DNA of 23,924 nt, taken from Geosiphon pyriformis (lineage: Eukaryota; Glomeromycota; Glomeromycetes; Archaeosporales; Geosiphonaceae). The position numbers and the translations under genes were made by a program. The notes under the pieces are model-generated. The model made no database searches. It was not told where the DNA came from and saw only the letters and a program-made list of their open reading frames with translations. The stretch spans positions 116,465 through 140,388 of the forward strand of contig JAAOMT010000439.1 of assembly GCA_016748015.1 (NCBI GenBank), given 5' to 3'. Shown piece after piece: positions 1 through 10,128 of the stretch (within the stretch, counting starts at the first letter, position 1; each line of letters starts with the position of its first letter).

Positions 1-365
1 AAAAAAAAAAAAAAAAAAAGAATTAAATTTCGTTATTCTGGTATTCCAATTATTTAATTGATCACTGATTGGATATCGGTGAACCACTCGTAATCTCTTT
101 TGCGTGTCATCTTGCTTACTATCTATATTTGTGATACAGTACCCAAAAGATAAAAAACCAAAGTAAAAGAAAAATATTTGAATTTTATAGAAAGTGTTTT
201 GGAAAAAACTTATATCATCAAAATCACTCTTTAATCAAAATTATTTTGTACACTTTTAGATAAATTAAAAATTTTTTACTCGTTCATTGTCTCTAATTTA
301 ATAAAACTTACTATTATCCTCATACAACATATATTACATATTAAATTTCATTTCAATTTTCGAAA

Positions 366-407
<42 letters not shown>
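366..407. repeat. (AAT)14 microsatellite
   Basis: Fourteen uninterrupted AAT units (42 bp), seen directly. No coding frame is associated with it. Confidence 0.95.
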
Positions 408-697
408 TAAAAATACTTAAAAAAGCAAGCCTCCAATTCAGCCTGGTCACAGTTCAATTGAATTACTACATTGTCATCCTTTTCAATCTAACGCTAAAAT
501 TTCATAATACTTTTCAAGTCTAGGCCAAAAAAGATTTTTAACAATTCAAGAAACCTGTGTATCAAATTGATTGCATGCGTTATTATTTGGATTTTTCCTA
601 TGCAGATTTATGGTTGAACTTGCATGAGACCACGGATATTTGGTGCAAAATTTTGAAATTTTTTTCGTCGTCGTCTTATCAACAATTGGGCTTGTGA

Positions 698-1045
698 ATT
701 GAATGGATTGGATGGGATTGAATTGGATTGGATTGAATTGAATTGAATTGAATTGAATCATGATTCAAAGTTTATCCCATTTAAGTTTTGAAAATCTTTG
801 ATCTTCTTTCACGTTTCTCATCGGGAATTTTTGCATACTGCATAAAAATCTCTCAGGTATCTATCCTATCCCATTAATCTCATATTGTTTCGTTGCAACC
901 TCTCGTCCCCACGGAGTCCTGGGTACTTGCAACTAATTGCATCAATAAAATTAATTTGAATCCATAGGAGTTGCATATTCGAGAAAAAGAATTGATCCAA
1001 TATCATTTTCGGTAAAATTCAAATTCAATTCAATTCAATCCAATA
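698..1045. repeat. Opposed GAATT/AATTC arrays (imperfect inverted repeat)
   Basis: At about 698-758 there is a degenerate array of GAATTG/GGATTG units. At about 1013-1045 the complementary AATTC/AATCC array runs the other way. The two could pair as arms of a stem around roughly 260 bp. Because both arms are low complexity, this may be two independent microsatellite expansions rather than one palindromic element. Confidence 0.6.
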
Positions 1046-1426
1046 CAACCTAATCATTTGCAGCTCTACGTTCTGTTCTTTCGTGGCCAAGTTGAGGAGA
1101 CAATACTCTTGTAATGCATTACGTGGTGGATGTACAAAGTTTTTTTCACAAATTACTTGTCTCAATGTGACCATAGTTCCCGTCTTTTATTTTTTAACCA
1201 TGTTAATTCAAACTTGATTCGAACCACTTGATGATGGGAACTTTTTGAGGGGGTAGTTTGTTGGGGCTGCAAGTGAACTTTTTTAACGGAAATCCCGTAC
1301 GAAATTATTTTAATTTAAACCTTTTGTAAAAAGGTGACAAGGTCGCCTCAATCAATTCTTTGTTTAAGGGAATGCTATTACGTTATGAGGATCAGAATCA
1401 TTGCGGTTTTGGGTTTGAAGCCATTT

Positions 1427-1500
1427 GATGATGATGATGTTGATGTTGATGTTGATGTTGATGTTGATGTTGATGTTGATGATGTTGATAATGTTGATGA
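1427..1500 (+). repeat. GATGTT hexanucleotide array (Asp-Val repeat in one frame)
   Basis: A GATGAT/GATGTT array, open in one forward frame from about 1334 to 1534, where it would encode a run of alternating Asp and Val followed by a short tail and a TGA stop. The upstream part has no recognisable domain, and I could not find splice partners that extend it. It may be the last exon of an unrecognised acidic-tailed protein, but the safer reading is a microsatellite. Confidence 0.7.
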
Positions 1501-2350
1501 TTCTTTGTATCCTCCTGATCCTAAATTTTTGTGAACATGGTTCGTTTTGATGGATATTTAAGAGTTAAAAGACTAGATTAAATTAAAGAATCTGAGGCTA
1601 AAGAGAAACTCAAATGAAGAACAAAGAAAAAAGAGGAAACCCACTTAAAAAATATTGTAATAAAAATTGAGACTTTGAATAAATGCGATAAACATTATAT
1701 CATGATGACCAATCTAAATTATTAAATAATACCCATCCTATTCCATCCCCTCCCCAATTGGGAAAAAAAGACTTGGAAATTTTTATGACAAAGAAATATA
1801 TCATTAAATCTATATGAATAAAAAAATTTGTGAAATCTATACATATATTATTATTTGATGATCAAAAAGAATTTTGGGCATGAAGGGAAAACCAAAAGCA
1901 ACCCGTGATAATCTACTGTACCTTTTTAACAATTAGGATGAATGCTATTTACGGAGTAATTGTCTTTTTTTTTTTAAAAAAAAAATTCCGTCAAAGAATT
2001 GAAAAGGCAAAATTTCTAAATAAGTAATTAAAATAAAGTCTGCAATCCGTCATTGAAAAAAATTCGTCATACAATGGGTCTAGATTTTTTCGTTTTTACA
2101 AAAAAAAAAACAATTTTCTTTTTCTTAAACAATTTGGTTTTTCCCTAGATTTCGAAAAAAATTTTTATTTCGTCAATTTATTAAGAGCTTTTAAATGTAA
2201 GGAAATTTTTTTTTTGGTGTATAGAAAAAAATAATCATTATGAGATACCAAAAAAGAAATCACAATTTTTTGAAATAAATTTTTTTTTTTACCCATTTTG
2301 GATATTTCTTTAAAGAAAAAAACCCTTTTCCCCGAATCAATTCCTTTCTG

Positions 2351-2511
2351 ATGCCCCAATTACAAGTATTAATTTTCGGTGAAATACAATTTGCGAAAAA
2401 TACATATGAAGAGTTTAAACAAAAGTATCATGTTCTGGTAAGATAAATTGAAATGATTGGGAAAAATTTTTTTTTTTTTTCAAGAATAATCAAATGCGAG
2501 ATTAGGTTATC

Positions 2512-2601
<90 letters not shown>

Positions 2602-3501
2602 GCAAGTTTTTTTCTTTTTTTTCTTCTTATTGCTAGGAATTCAAAGGCACAAAATCGGAATTTCTTGAAATTTTTTCGAAAAAATTTGATAACATCACAG
2701 CTATTTTGTATGCTAATCCGGTTGAGAAGGTTTTTAAAATAAATCTAATAAAAATTTCTCGCTATCTTTTATATTATTTCTTTTCTTTTCTTTTTTTTCA
2801 TATACTGGGAACAATATTATATGCTAATTCATTTAATTCCTTGAAAATCTTTGAAAAGATGATCGAGAAACTTGATGATACGTTACTTAAAGTTCTTCCA
2901 AGTAGCCTTCAATTAATTTCGATTATTGGAGATGGAAAGAATAAAATTGTTGATATAGAATGTGCTACGCAGCTTGGTATATGTCTTGTTTTTGAACGTG
3001 AAAAGATTTTATGGATTTTTGAGAAAATCTATTTATGTGATTTGATCCTTGTCTTTTTTATTTTATAGGGATAGCAGTTTCAGATATTGGTGCATTTGAA
3101 TCTGGGTTAACAAAAGGTAAAGAATAAATTTATTTTTTTGAATTTTTCATATTTCTAATCATTTTCTAAAAAATTATTGACATTATTAGAAGAAAATGAG
3201 GTAAGTTTTTTAAAATCATTACTTTTAGAATTTCCCATTAATATAAATTTCATAATTATAAAATCATTCCATTCCCTTCCCTTTCCTTTCCTTTTAAACC
3301 TCCCAGAAACAAACCCTTGAAGATTTAGAGGACGCCCTTTTAACCGGTACCCCAAATCATATGATCAACGATTTTGAAATTGTTTCGGAAAATGCTGCTG
3401 CTCGTGCCGCCGAGGTGATTGCTAAATTGGTCGGAGGAGAGCTTGAAGATTTGGATATTGGTGATGTTGTGCAGGGTGCTTTTGAGTTTCGGAACGTGTA
3501 A
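2351..3501 (+). CDS. D-2-hydroxyacid dehydrogenase-like protein, truncated (six exons)
   Basis: Spliced gene: exons 2351-2437, 2637-2729, 2859-2976, 3069-3116, 3190-3200 and 3307-3501, joining in frame to 183 codons plus TAA. All five introns are GT...AG. Intron 2 has a weak GTTTTT donor and is open in frame, so it could be retained. Exons 1-4 (residues 1-115) read like the N-terminal substrate-binding lobe of the GRHPR/glyoxylate-reductase type: a beta-strand VLIFGEI, then DNITAILYANP, then LPSSLQLISIIGDGKNKI where the family has an isoleucine-glycine-rich 'GAGYDNID' turn, then the ATQLGIAVS strand. Family members are about 320-350 aa; the Rossmann GxGxxG core and the catalytic Arg-Glu-His are absent. 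The last exon is acidic and Ala-rich (ENAAARAAEVIAKL) and I do not recognise it. The ATG at 2351 was chosen because the family strand starts right after it. Oxidoreductase activity is unlikely; the function is unknown. Confidence 0.75.
2514..2598 (+). repeat. 85-nt poly(T) run inside intron 1
   Basis: An uninterrupted run of T, followed by AACGCAAG, another T-rich stretch and the TTGCTAG acceptor of exon 2. It lies within the 199-nt first intron of the dehydrogenase-like gene, so it does not alter the reading frame. The length of such a run is unreliable in any assembly. Confidence 0.9.
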
Positions 3502-5800
3502 GGGGTTGGTTAGGATGGGTGGAATAGAAATTAAAAAATTAGATTTTATTTTGAGGAGAGAGGAATCAAGAACCTGAACTTTTAGGTTTTTTGAAGGAAT
3601 TTATTAAAATAGAAATTCGAATAGCCAAAAAACTAGATACAGAAAAGAATCAACTTGTTTAGTAAATTTTTTAAATTATAAAGGCAAAATTTTCAAAGTA
3701 TAGAAATGAAATTTCAAGATATTAAGAGAATAACCAAATTCTATAATTATATAAAACGAATCGAGATTAATTCTAATCTTAACATGTAAGCTTAAAGAGA
3801 TTGAAGAGGTTAGAAGATGTATTTTTTTCTTTGTCACAACTTTTCAGTCTAATTAATTAGTCTCACAGAACGAAAAAAGGATATTCTTAAAAGAAAAATA
3901 AATGAATAAACAAATGAAATAAAATATTGTTACAGGTCGAAGTAATATGCTAATGGATAACAAGATTAAACAAATATTCTATGGCAAGAAAAGAATCAAA
4001 AAGAAATTCAACTTAAAAAAGTATACTGAATTTGTAGTGCAAGATTCATCTTATAGATATCTCAATTATTTTTTTTCAAAAAGATAACAAAAAAATTTGA
4101 AGATTAAGAAATAGTTTATACTGTTAACCAAAAATAACACAACTTTTATAATTATATGTCTTATACCAGCACTTTTATAATTCAATAACAAATATTATTT
4201 GTATTTTTCAGTAAATATTTATTTGATATGTTTTACAAAAGTTAACAATATAAAAATAAAAAAAATAAAAAAGAAAAGAAATAAGATCAAAAATATGAAT
4301 AAGTTGAAATTGTTGTATTGATTTTGTAATTAAGAAAATAATTCTAGTTTAAAATAAATTTTTATAGCTTTAAAAAGTTTTGTTTATATATATTATTAAA
4401 AAGAAATTAATAATTAAATTAGTAATTACATTAATAATTCAGTTAATCAATAATTAAGTTAATAATTAAATCAATAATATTAACAACTTATTTTAAAAAT
4501 AAGATGATTAATATATATATATTTAAATATAATTGATTAATTAATATAACTAAAAACTAAAAGTTTTAATTATAACAATATTAATAATAAAAACAAACAA
4601 ACAAACAAATAAATAAATAAATAAATAAATTTTTTTGTTGTTATTATTAAAATAAATTTCAAAACTTTAAAATCATTATTAAATAAAATAAATAATAAAA
4701 TCTTTAAATACAATAAGATTTTTTAAAACAAACCAAAATTTTTAAAAATTAATATTATGTAAATAAACACCAAAAATTATATTATTCATTCAAATAAATT
4801 ATTTATAATATTAAATAATTTGTTTTATTTGGCTTAATATTATTTATAATTTTTTTTATTTTAATCTAATTTATAAGTTTTGATTTATTAATATAATAAC
4901 TAATTTTTAATATTTATAAAATTTTATATATGTATTTATAAAAAAATAATAATCTGATTAAGTTTTAAAAACTTGTTTTACAAAATTTAAAAAATAATAA
5001 CATATATTTAATAAAAATAAATTAAAATACCAATTAATTTAATAAATTTAATTACATTATAATAATTTAATTTTATGTTAAATAAATAAAATAAATAACA
5101 ACAAAAATAAAAAAAAAGTTTGGTAATATTAATTGTAAACAAAATTAATGGTTTTTTTTAAAATTTAAAAATATGATAAAAATTATTAGAAAATTTAAAC
5201 TTAATAAAATTATTTTAAATTTAACATATTTTAATTTAATAAAAACAAAAATTTATATAAAAAAATAATTATATTTAAAAATAATACAATTAAATTAATT
5301 AAGTATATAAAAGCTTTGTAATTATATAAATTTTATTATTTCATAATTTAAAATATATAATCAATCTTAAATATTTTATATTTAATAAATAATTAATAAA
5401 ACAAAATATTAAAAATTAACTTTTTTATTTTCTTAAACAACAAATTATTTATTATTTTATATTTAGTTATTATTTATTATATTATCTATTTATCTTTTAT
5501 TTATTTATTTTTATATTGTATTAATAATTTTATATTCAAAAAACTATGTTTATTAATAATAAATATTTAAATAGTATTATTTTTTTAATATTAAAAATTA
5601 TATAAAATATTAAAATACTTAAGTATAAAATTATAATAGAATTTGTTAAAAATAAAAACATGTAAAATATTTATCAAAAAAATTTGATTTTATAATTTAA
5701 AAATAAATTAATAATTGTTAAATTTAATATAATTTATTTTTTTAATATGATTTATTATAACTAACTTATTATAAATTAAACTTTGTACCAAATTCCTAAA
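3502..5800. other. Geneless, extremely AT-rich spacer without CpG
   Basis: No gene is supported here. The first 400 bases probably include the 3' end of the preceding transcript. From the CG at 3938 onward the sequence becomes almost pure A and T, with runs of TTAATAATTAA-like units (about 4390-4500) and an AAAC/AAAT array. I find no CG dinucleotide until 6631. It may contain decayed transposon sequence older than the LINE, but nothing can be identified. Confidence 0.7.
4591..4630. repeat. Compound (AAAC)n(AAAT)n microsatellite
   Basis: Several AAAC units pass directly into AAAT units, consistent with C-to-T change inside a formerly uniform AAAC array. Seen directly. Confidence 0.85.
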
Positions 5801-5817
5801 AAAAAGTTAAAAGTTTT

Positions 5818-6474
5818 TTGAAAGAAGTTTTTACAATTCAATATGATAAATCAAAACTATTTTTGCTTGACTACAGAACTATTGTTGGTCCCAGTGTAGC
5901 TACAATAAAAAAGTTTGTCAAAGACTTTTGTGCTGATATTGTTAGCAAAGATGTTGTCTTTAGAAAAAAGAGAAAAAAAGGAATTTTAAAAAATGGTGCA
6001 GTTTATAGAATAGTTTTATCTGATAAAGCAGTTGGTGACTTTTGGAAGTCTAAAACTGGTAATATTACTGAATCTGACAGTATAGATATGAAAAAGAAGT
6101 TCTTAATTAAGAAAACAAGTGTAAATTATAGAGAAAAAGATTTTCTAGAAGGTAAAAATAAAAATCAAATACCAAAGAATCTTAGACTAATTACTAAGCA
6201 AGCTTTAAGCAAGTCTTTGGACAAAATCAACTTTCTGGACAATGATAATGATGATGACATTCTCTTGGATAATCCTGTGGTTTTTTCTCTCCCTTTGAAG
6301 AACTTGATCAATGTTTTTGTTAGAAAATTTTTTGCTCTGGATATCAGTTTAAACAATTTTGTTAGAAAATCTGCTTAGGAAAAGCTTGTGATAGTCAGAA
6401 AGTTATTTTCAAAAATCAATGGTTTTGGGGGACCTCTATTTTCTCAAAATTTGCTGAAATCATCAAAGTATTAT
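5818..6474 (+). pseudogene. LINE ORF1-like, N-terminal segment
   Basis: Open for 186 codons to a TAG at 6376 that probably replaced CAG, since EKLVIVRKLFSKINGFGG continues in frame after it. The frame is then lost near 6440. The protein is Lys/Asp-rich with an acidic stretch of six residues (DNDNDDD region, about residue 140). No catalytic domain is visible. In related fungal LINEs this part precedes the RNA-binding region of ORF1; its exact role is unknown. There is no ATG at the left end, so the true start is upstream and missing or decayed. Confidence 0.6.
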
Positions 6475-6479
6475 TTATT

Positions 6480-7700
6480 TCTAAAATAAACTTGGCACAA
6501 ACTTCCAAAAAGGCTAAGGATGTGAAAATTCTGGTAAACACCAATCTCAAAAAATTTTCTGAGCACTTAGATTGGGCTGTGATGGTAAAAAAAATTCCAG
6601 TTAGAACATCAGTTAAAACTGTGCATGCTGCGCTATCCAAGTTTGGTATGATTAAGTCAATCAAGATACAGTTGGTAAAATTATGGCAAAAAGCTGTGAT
6701 TGAGTTTAACCAGTCAGACCAGGCTGATTTGGTCGCAGCTAGATAGTCTATCCTAATTGGAAAAGATATATTACATATGGCTAAATCAGATTTAGACAAG
6801 AAGACATAGAACATAAAAAATTACCATAAGGTGCTGCTTTATACTTTGCCAATGGGAATGAATACTCACAATATTTGGAATTTTATTGGTTCTGTGGGTA
6901 GAAAAACATATGTGATTGATCATTATCCTGTTATATATGCTCGGACCAGATGTGCTGTTGTTTGTTTTGAATTAGCCAAATCCTTGGATGCTATCATGGA
7001 CACTATTCCAGTTTTGAGATACATAAATCTGCATTGGTTTCATTTGGGTTTTTTTAAATGTGCTAAGTGTGGAAAAATGGGTCATATGTCATTGAACTGT
7101 TTTATGGATGAGAACTTCTCCTTTGGAAGATCTTTTCATAAAGCACTTTCAGACATGAATAAAAGCAGACTAGCTACTATTTACACCAAGTATTTGGCTC
7201 TTGTTGTTTGTTCTGTTGCTTTTGGTAAAGTTTCTTGGACAAAAATAGCTGATAGATCTTCATTTTTTCCTCTCTCTGTGTGAAATAGTTTAGTCAACTT
7301 TGGCTCTTTTTTGAAGATGAAGCCTACTCTTCCTAATACAAAAGACATTGAAAAAAAGTTTGATGTTTTGAAGAGCAGTCTTGTTAGTCTTGTAAAACAA
7401 ATTAGTGAGTTGGCTAAGAGGTTGGAATCATTTATGTTGGTAGTTTCTCAGCCTAGCTCTAGATGTCAGCTGCTAGTAATCCCCCCATCACAGAATCAGA
7501 TGGGTAATATAGTGATAAAAGAGAGTTCAGGTGAGACCACAGGTGGTAAGACTGCTGTAAATTTGGACTTTTCTGTCTCTTCTAAGGTAAAAAGACTAAA
7601 AAACATGCTGGAAAAACTTTCTGCCTTGGTTCTGAGTCTGATAGCAAGATTTGATGGTTCAATCTTGGCTGGTAGTGCATTTCTCAAACCCCCTTCTTAA
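6480..7700 (+). pseudogene. LINE ORF1-like RNA-binding region: RRM-like fold, CCHC knuckle, coiled coil
   Basis: One frame runs through the segment, broken by TAG/TGA stops. At 6570-6745 there is an RRM-like pattern: VKKIPVRTSV as the RNP2-like strand, then an alpha-helix, then LWQKAVIEF as the RNP1-like strand. A TAG at 6744 sits where Trp would be expected. At 7059-7100 there is an intact CX2CX4HX4C zinc knuckle (C-AK-C-GKMG-H-MSLN-C). At 7311-7560 there is a Lys/Leu-rich heptad-like segment that suggests a coiled coil. In LINEs such proteins bind the element RNA as a nucleocapsid-like particle. I see no ATG that convincingly starts it. Confidence 0.7.
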
Positions 7701-7721
7701 TAACCAGTCTAGTTTAGAAAA

Positions 7722-8400
7722 TTTCTATGTGTAATATTAAAGATATAAACAATCCTGCTAAGCAAGAAAATATTATGCATTAACATAAAAACATGAACAA
7801 TCTGATTTTAATTTTTACAGAAACAAAGCTGAAAGAGAAGATTTGTCTATGGATTGTTAACAAATTTGATGATGTCTGTGTGTTTACTTCTGGTTTGAAC
7901 TCTGGTTATTTGGGTGCAGGTATTGCTCTAGTTATAGACAATTCTCTGGCAAAATACATATGTAAGATCTTTGAGATGCCTGGTTAGCTCATTTCTATCA
8001 AGTTGTTTTTTAAAAATAAGCTTTTTTTTTCAATTTTGGAGATCTATGCTGGTGCTTCTTTGGTAGTTTAGTTCTTTCAAGCTGGTAAAATTAATTTTAT
8101 GATTACTAAAACCATGAATGAGTTCTCTTTTGTTATTTTGGGTGGTAACTTCAATGAGAATGGTTTCCATAAATGCACCAGTTTCAAAAAATGTCTAGAT
8201 CTTGGTTTAGTTAATTCCTTGAATAGAAGTTCTTATGTAAAAATACCAACTTTGATTAACTCTTAGGGTGTGGCTAAGACAATTATTTCTTGTTTATTTT
8301 TTCAAACTTGGTTAATGCTGTGGTGGATCACAATATATTTAATGTTGGGAAATTTTTTGATATTGATTATTAGGCTGTTTTCATGTTAATAGATTTGAGT
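7722..8400 (+). pseudogene. LINE APE-type endonuclease domain
   Basis: From 7722 the frame shifts by one relative to ORF1. The motif FTETKL (about 7815) carries the catalytic Glu of exonuclease-endonuclease-phosphatase folds, followed by a VFTSGLNSGYLGAGIAL strand-turn. The core GGDFNE motif reads GGNFNE near 8140, so its Asp has become Asn, as G-to-A change would give. TAG stops interrupt the frame at 8070 and 8266. The terminal catalytic His region near 8330 is frameshifted and no longer readable. In an active LINE this domain nicks the target for target-primed reverse transcription. Confidence 0.7.
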
Positions 8401-9607
8401 GAATTGCTTAATGTGTAGCTGAACTCCTTTTACAAGCAAGTGAATAGGGATTATTGGAAATTTGATTACAGAGATGTGAAAAATGTCAGATGGGCTAAGT
8501 TCAAAAAGGATACAGTAACAAATGCTGTTATGTTTTATGATGAGTTTTTTGCATCTGAGAAGCACTTAGACTTGGATGTGATGTGAAATACTCTTTGCAG
8601 AGTGTTATGTCTATCAGCTAATATGGTTTTTAAGAGGAAATAGTCCAAGATCTATAACAGTGTTTTTACAAAGAGGTTGTTTAGGTTTTACAAGCTGGAG
8701 TTTTTGGTGTCTAAAGTTGTTAAAGTCTCTTGTCTGGTTTTTAGTAAAGAGTTTGCATCTTTGCTTGATAAATAGCACGTTTTGAATGCAGTCAATGTCT
8801 CTATAGTGAAGTTTCTTTTTCTTTTGGGTTCTCATTTTGACACTATTTGTTTAGTTTTGGCTAAGATTAGAAAGTCTTATCATTTTTCCAAAATGTCAAA
8901 ATCGGAGCATACTAGAGATTCTCAAATCAGATTGGCAATTGATGAAAGGATAGAAAGTTTTGAGTTGAATAAGAGTTATACTATCAAGAGTGTATTGGAG
9001 TGTTCTTTTTGCAAGATTACTCTGGATCACCTGGTTGCCAATAACAAATTGGTTTTGGATTCTGACTTGGTTAAAACCAAGGTGAATATAATTATGGAGG
9101 CATAGACTAAGAAGCATATGATGGTAACTAATATTTCTAACAATTAGTGTCATCAATATTAACTTTTGGAATATGTTTTTGATGATGCTTTCTTTAGTAT
9201 AATGTGTTTGATTGGTTTCAATGAGATGTTTGATGTGATTTTGAATTTGTCTAATGAGAAAGTGGCTGATCTCTCTAGCATCTCAAATAAATTTTGGAAA
9301 CATTGTAACAAGTCAGTTTTGAATATGCTTTTGGTGCTCCTAAATTTTTGTTTGTGTAATGAGTTTGTTTTCAAGTCTTGGAAGAAGGCTTGAGTGTCAA
9401 TGATTCCCAAACTATATGAATAAGAAAAAGTTCTTATGAATACCTATCTAATTGTTTTGATTGAAACAGCTTATAAGATTCTTTCCAAAATTCTTTTAGA
9501 CAGAATTTCTTCAGCATACAGTGTTTTTGATGTTCTCAGAAAGGATAATTTTTCTGTTTTAAAAAGCACAATAATGCAATCTCTTACTTTTTACTATCAA
9601 CACTTCA
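8401..9607 (+). pseudogene. LINE reverse transcriptase, N-terminal part only
   Basis: The linker and fingers of a LINE RT are readable in one frame with stops. The RLAIDERIESFELNK helix is at about 8930. LLEYVFDDAF, then the SNEKVADLSSISNKFWKHC block (about 9250-9305), correspond to RT block 1 (the 'GKAxGxDGI' region, degraded). MIPKLYE, stop, EKVL followed by LIETAYKILSKILLDRIS (about 9400-9510) is RT block 2. The segment ends at about 9592-9607, just where the 'xGxxTQSP' turn would lead to motif A. Motifs A to E, including the catalytic Asp residues, are absent from the window. Confidence 0.75.
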
Positions 9608-10099
9608 TGTTAATAGTAATTAATACTTAACCACACTGGAACAATAGTTCTTGATTACAGCTATTAACAGGATATTAACATTTATTATCTTGGCTTATTT
9701 TTTTTATTTTTCTTTTATTTTCTGTTGTTATTTTTTTTATTGTACTAAATTGATTAAAGAGTAAAAGTGCCAAATTATTGACATCAAGGATAGTCTGGTA
9801 AAAGATCCCAAAAGAAGGATATAACATTGAAAATTAAAGGATAGCTTACCAGAAGAGCATTTCTACCAGATTACTGACCACTATGTTAAAAAAAAAATTA
9901 GATGGAATTGCAATTCTGAGAGGCTACTAAAAACAACTATTGAATTTTTATCTATTATACAAAAGACTCAACCAAAACCTGCAGATAACCAAAACTTTCA
10001 GATCACGAAAACCTTCAAAAACCAACATTATTATATCAATTGAGCACCAAGTTACAGGTTTGTTATTTGATTTAAGACTCCAAATAATCATCTGTAACA
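9608..10099 (+). repeat. 5' LTR (492 bp)
   Basis: Starts TGTTAATAGT and ends CTGTAACA, so the terminal TGTTA/TAACA is an inverted repeat as usual for LTRs. It matches 18754-19238 along its whole length. Against that copy I count about 55 substitutions, all transitions, plus an 8-bp difference in a T-rich tract and a 1-bp difference in an A run. The strong 3' boundary is the point where the copies diverge after TAACA (TTTGG here, GTAAT at the other end). Confidence 0.93.
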
Positions 10100-10101
10100 T
10101 T

Positions 10102-10119
10102 TGGTGCTCTCTGTAAAGT
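10102..10119 (+). other. Primer-binding site (PBS)
   Basis: Two bases after the 5' LTR the sequence reads TGGTGCTCTCTGTAAAGT. It begins with TGG, the complement of the CCA end of tRNAs, in the usual PBS place. The primer tRNA cannot be named without comparing it to the host tRNA set. Confidence 0.65.
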
Positions 10120-10128
10120 ATAATCTAA

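Larger units (their letters stand above)
1..2350. other. Non-coding, repeat-rich flank left of the spliced gene
   Basis: I see no supported gene here on either strand. The segment opens with 19 A residues at the window edge and holds an (AAT) array, degenerate GAATT arrays in opposite orientations, and a GATGTT array, each listed separately. CpG occurs at an ordinary rate, unlike the DNA right of about 3940. Short open stretches exist, but they are built from simple repeats or AT-rich text with no domain that I recognise. Part of the last 200 bases may be the promoter and 5' leader of the gene at 2351. Confidence 0.6.
5800..9607 (+). mobile_element. Non-LTR retrotransposon (LINE, Tad/I-like), left part
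   Basis: The order is ORF1-like region, CCHC knuckle, APE-type endonuclease, reverse-transcriptase N-terminus, then an abrupt break at the 5' LTR of the Ty3 element. The RNase H that belongs to the same LINE lies right of the 3' LTR at 19239. APE endonuclease plus RT plus RNase H is the layout of the I/Tad group, the common fungal type. The left edge is not sharp: recognisable protein text begins near 5818 in mid-ORF1, which suggests 5' truncation on insertion. Many in-frame stops and a few frameshifts show that it is dead. Confidence 0.8.

Noticed and set aside
546-761. Minus-strand frame with an Ile-Gln-Phe repeat
   Set aside because: It is the translation of the GAATT microsatellite, with no other support.
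1195-1240. Possible tRNA T-loop (TTCGAAT on the minus strand)
   Set aside because: The bases flanking the loop do not pair as a T-stem, and no other arms can be drawn.
1334-1534. Open frame with an Asp-Val run as a protein-coding gene
   Set aside because: The frame is carried by a GATGTT microsatellite, has no ATG near its left end and no recognisable domain; kept only as a repeat.
2453-2668. Forward frame encoding poly-Phe
   Set aside because: It is the poly(T) of intron 1 read through; splicing removes it.
2706-3068. Unspliced 120-codon reading of the dehydrogenase-like region
   Set aside because: It runs through introns 2 and 3. The spliced model gives continuous family-like sequence before and after, while the unspliced insert is low-complexity and hydrophobic.
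6416-6814. 132-codon minus-strand frame
   Set aside because: Antisense shadow of the LINE RRM-like region, which matches the family on the + strand.
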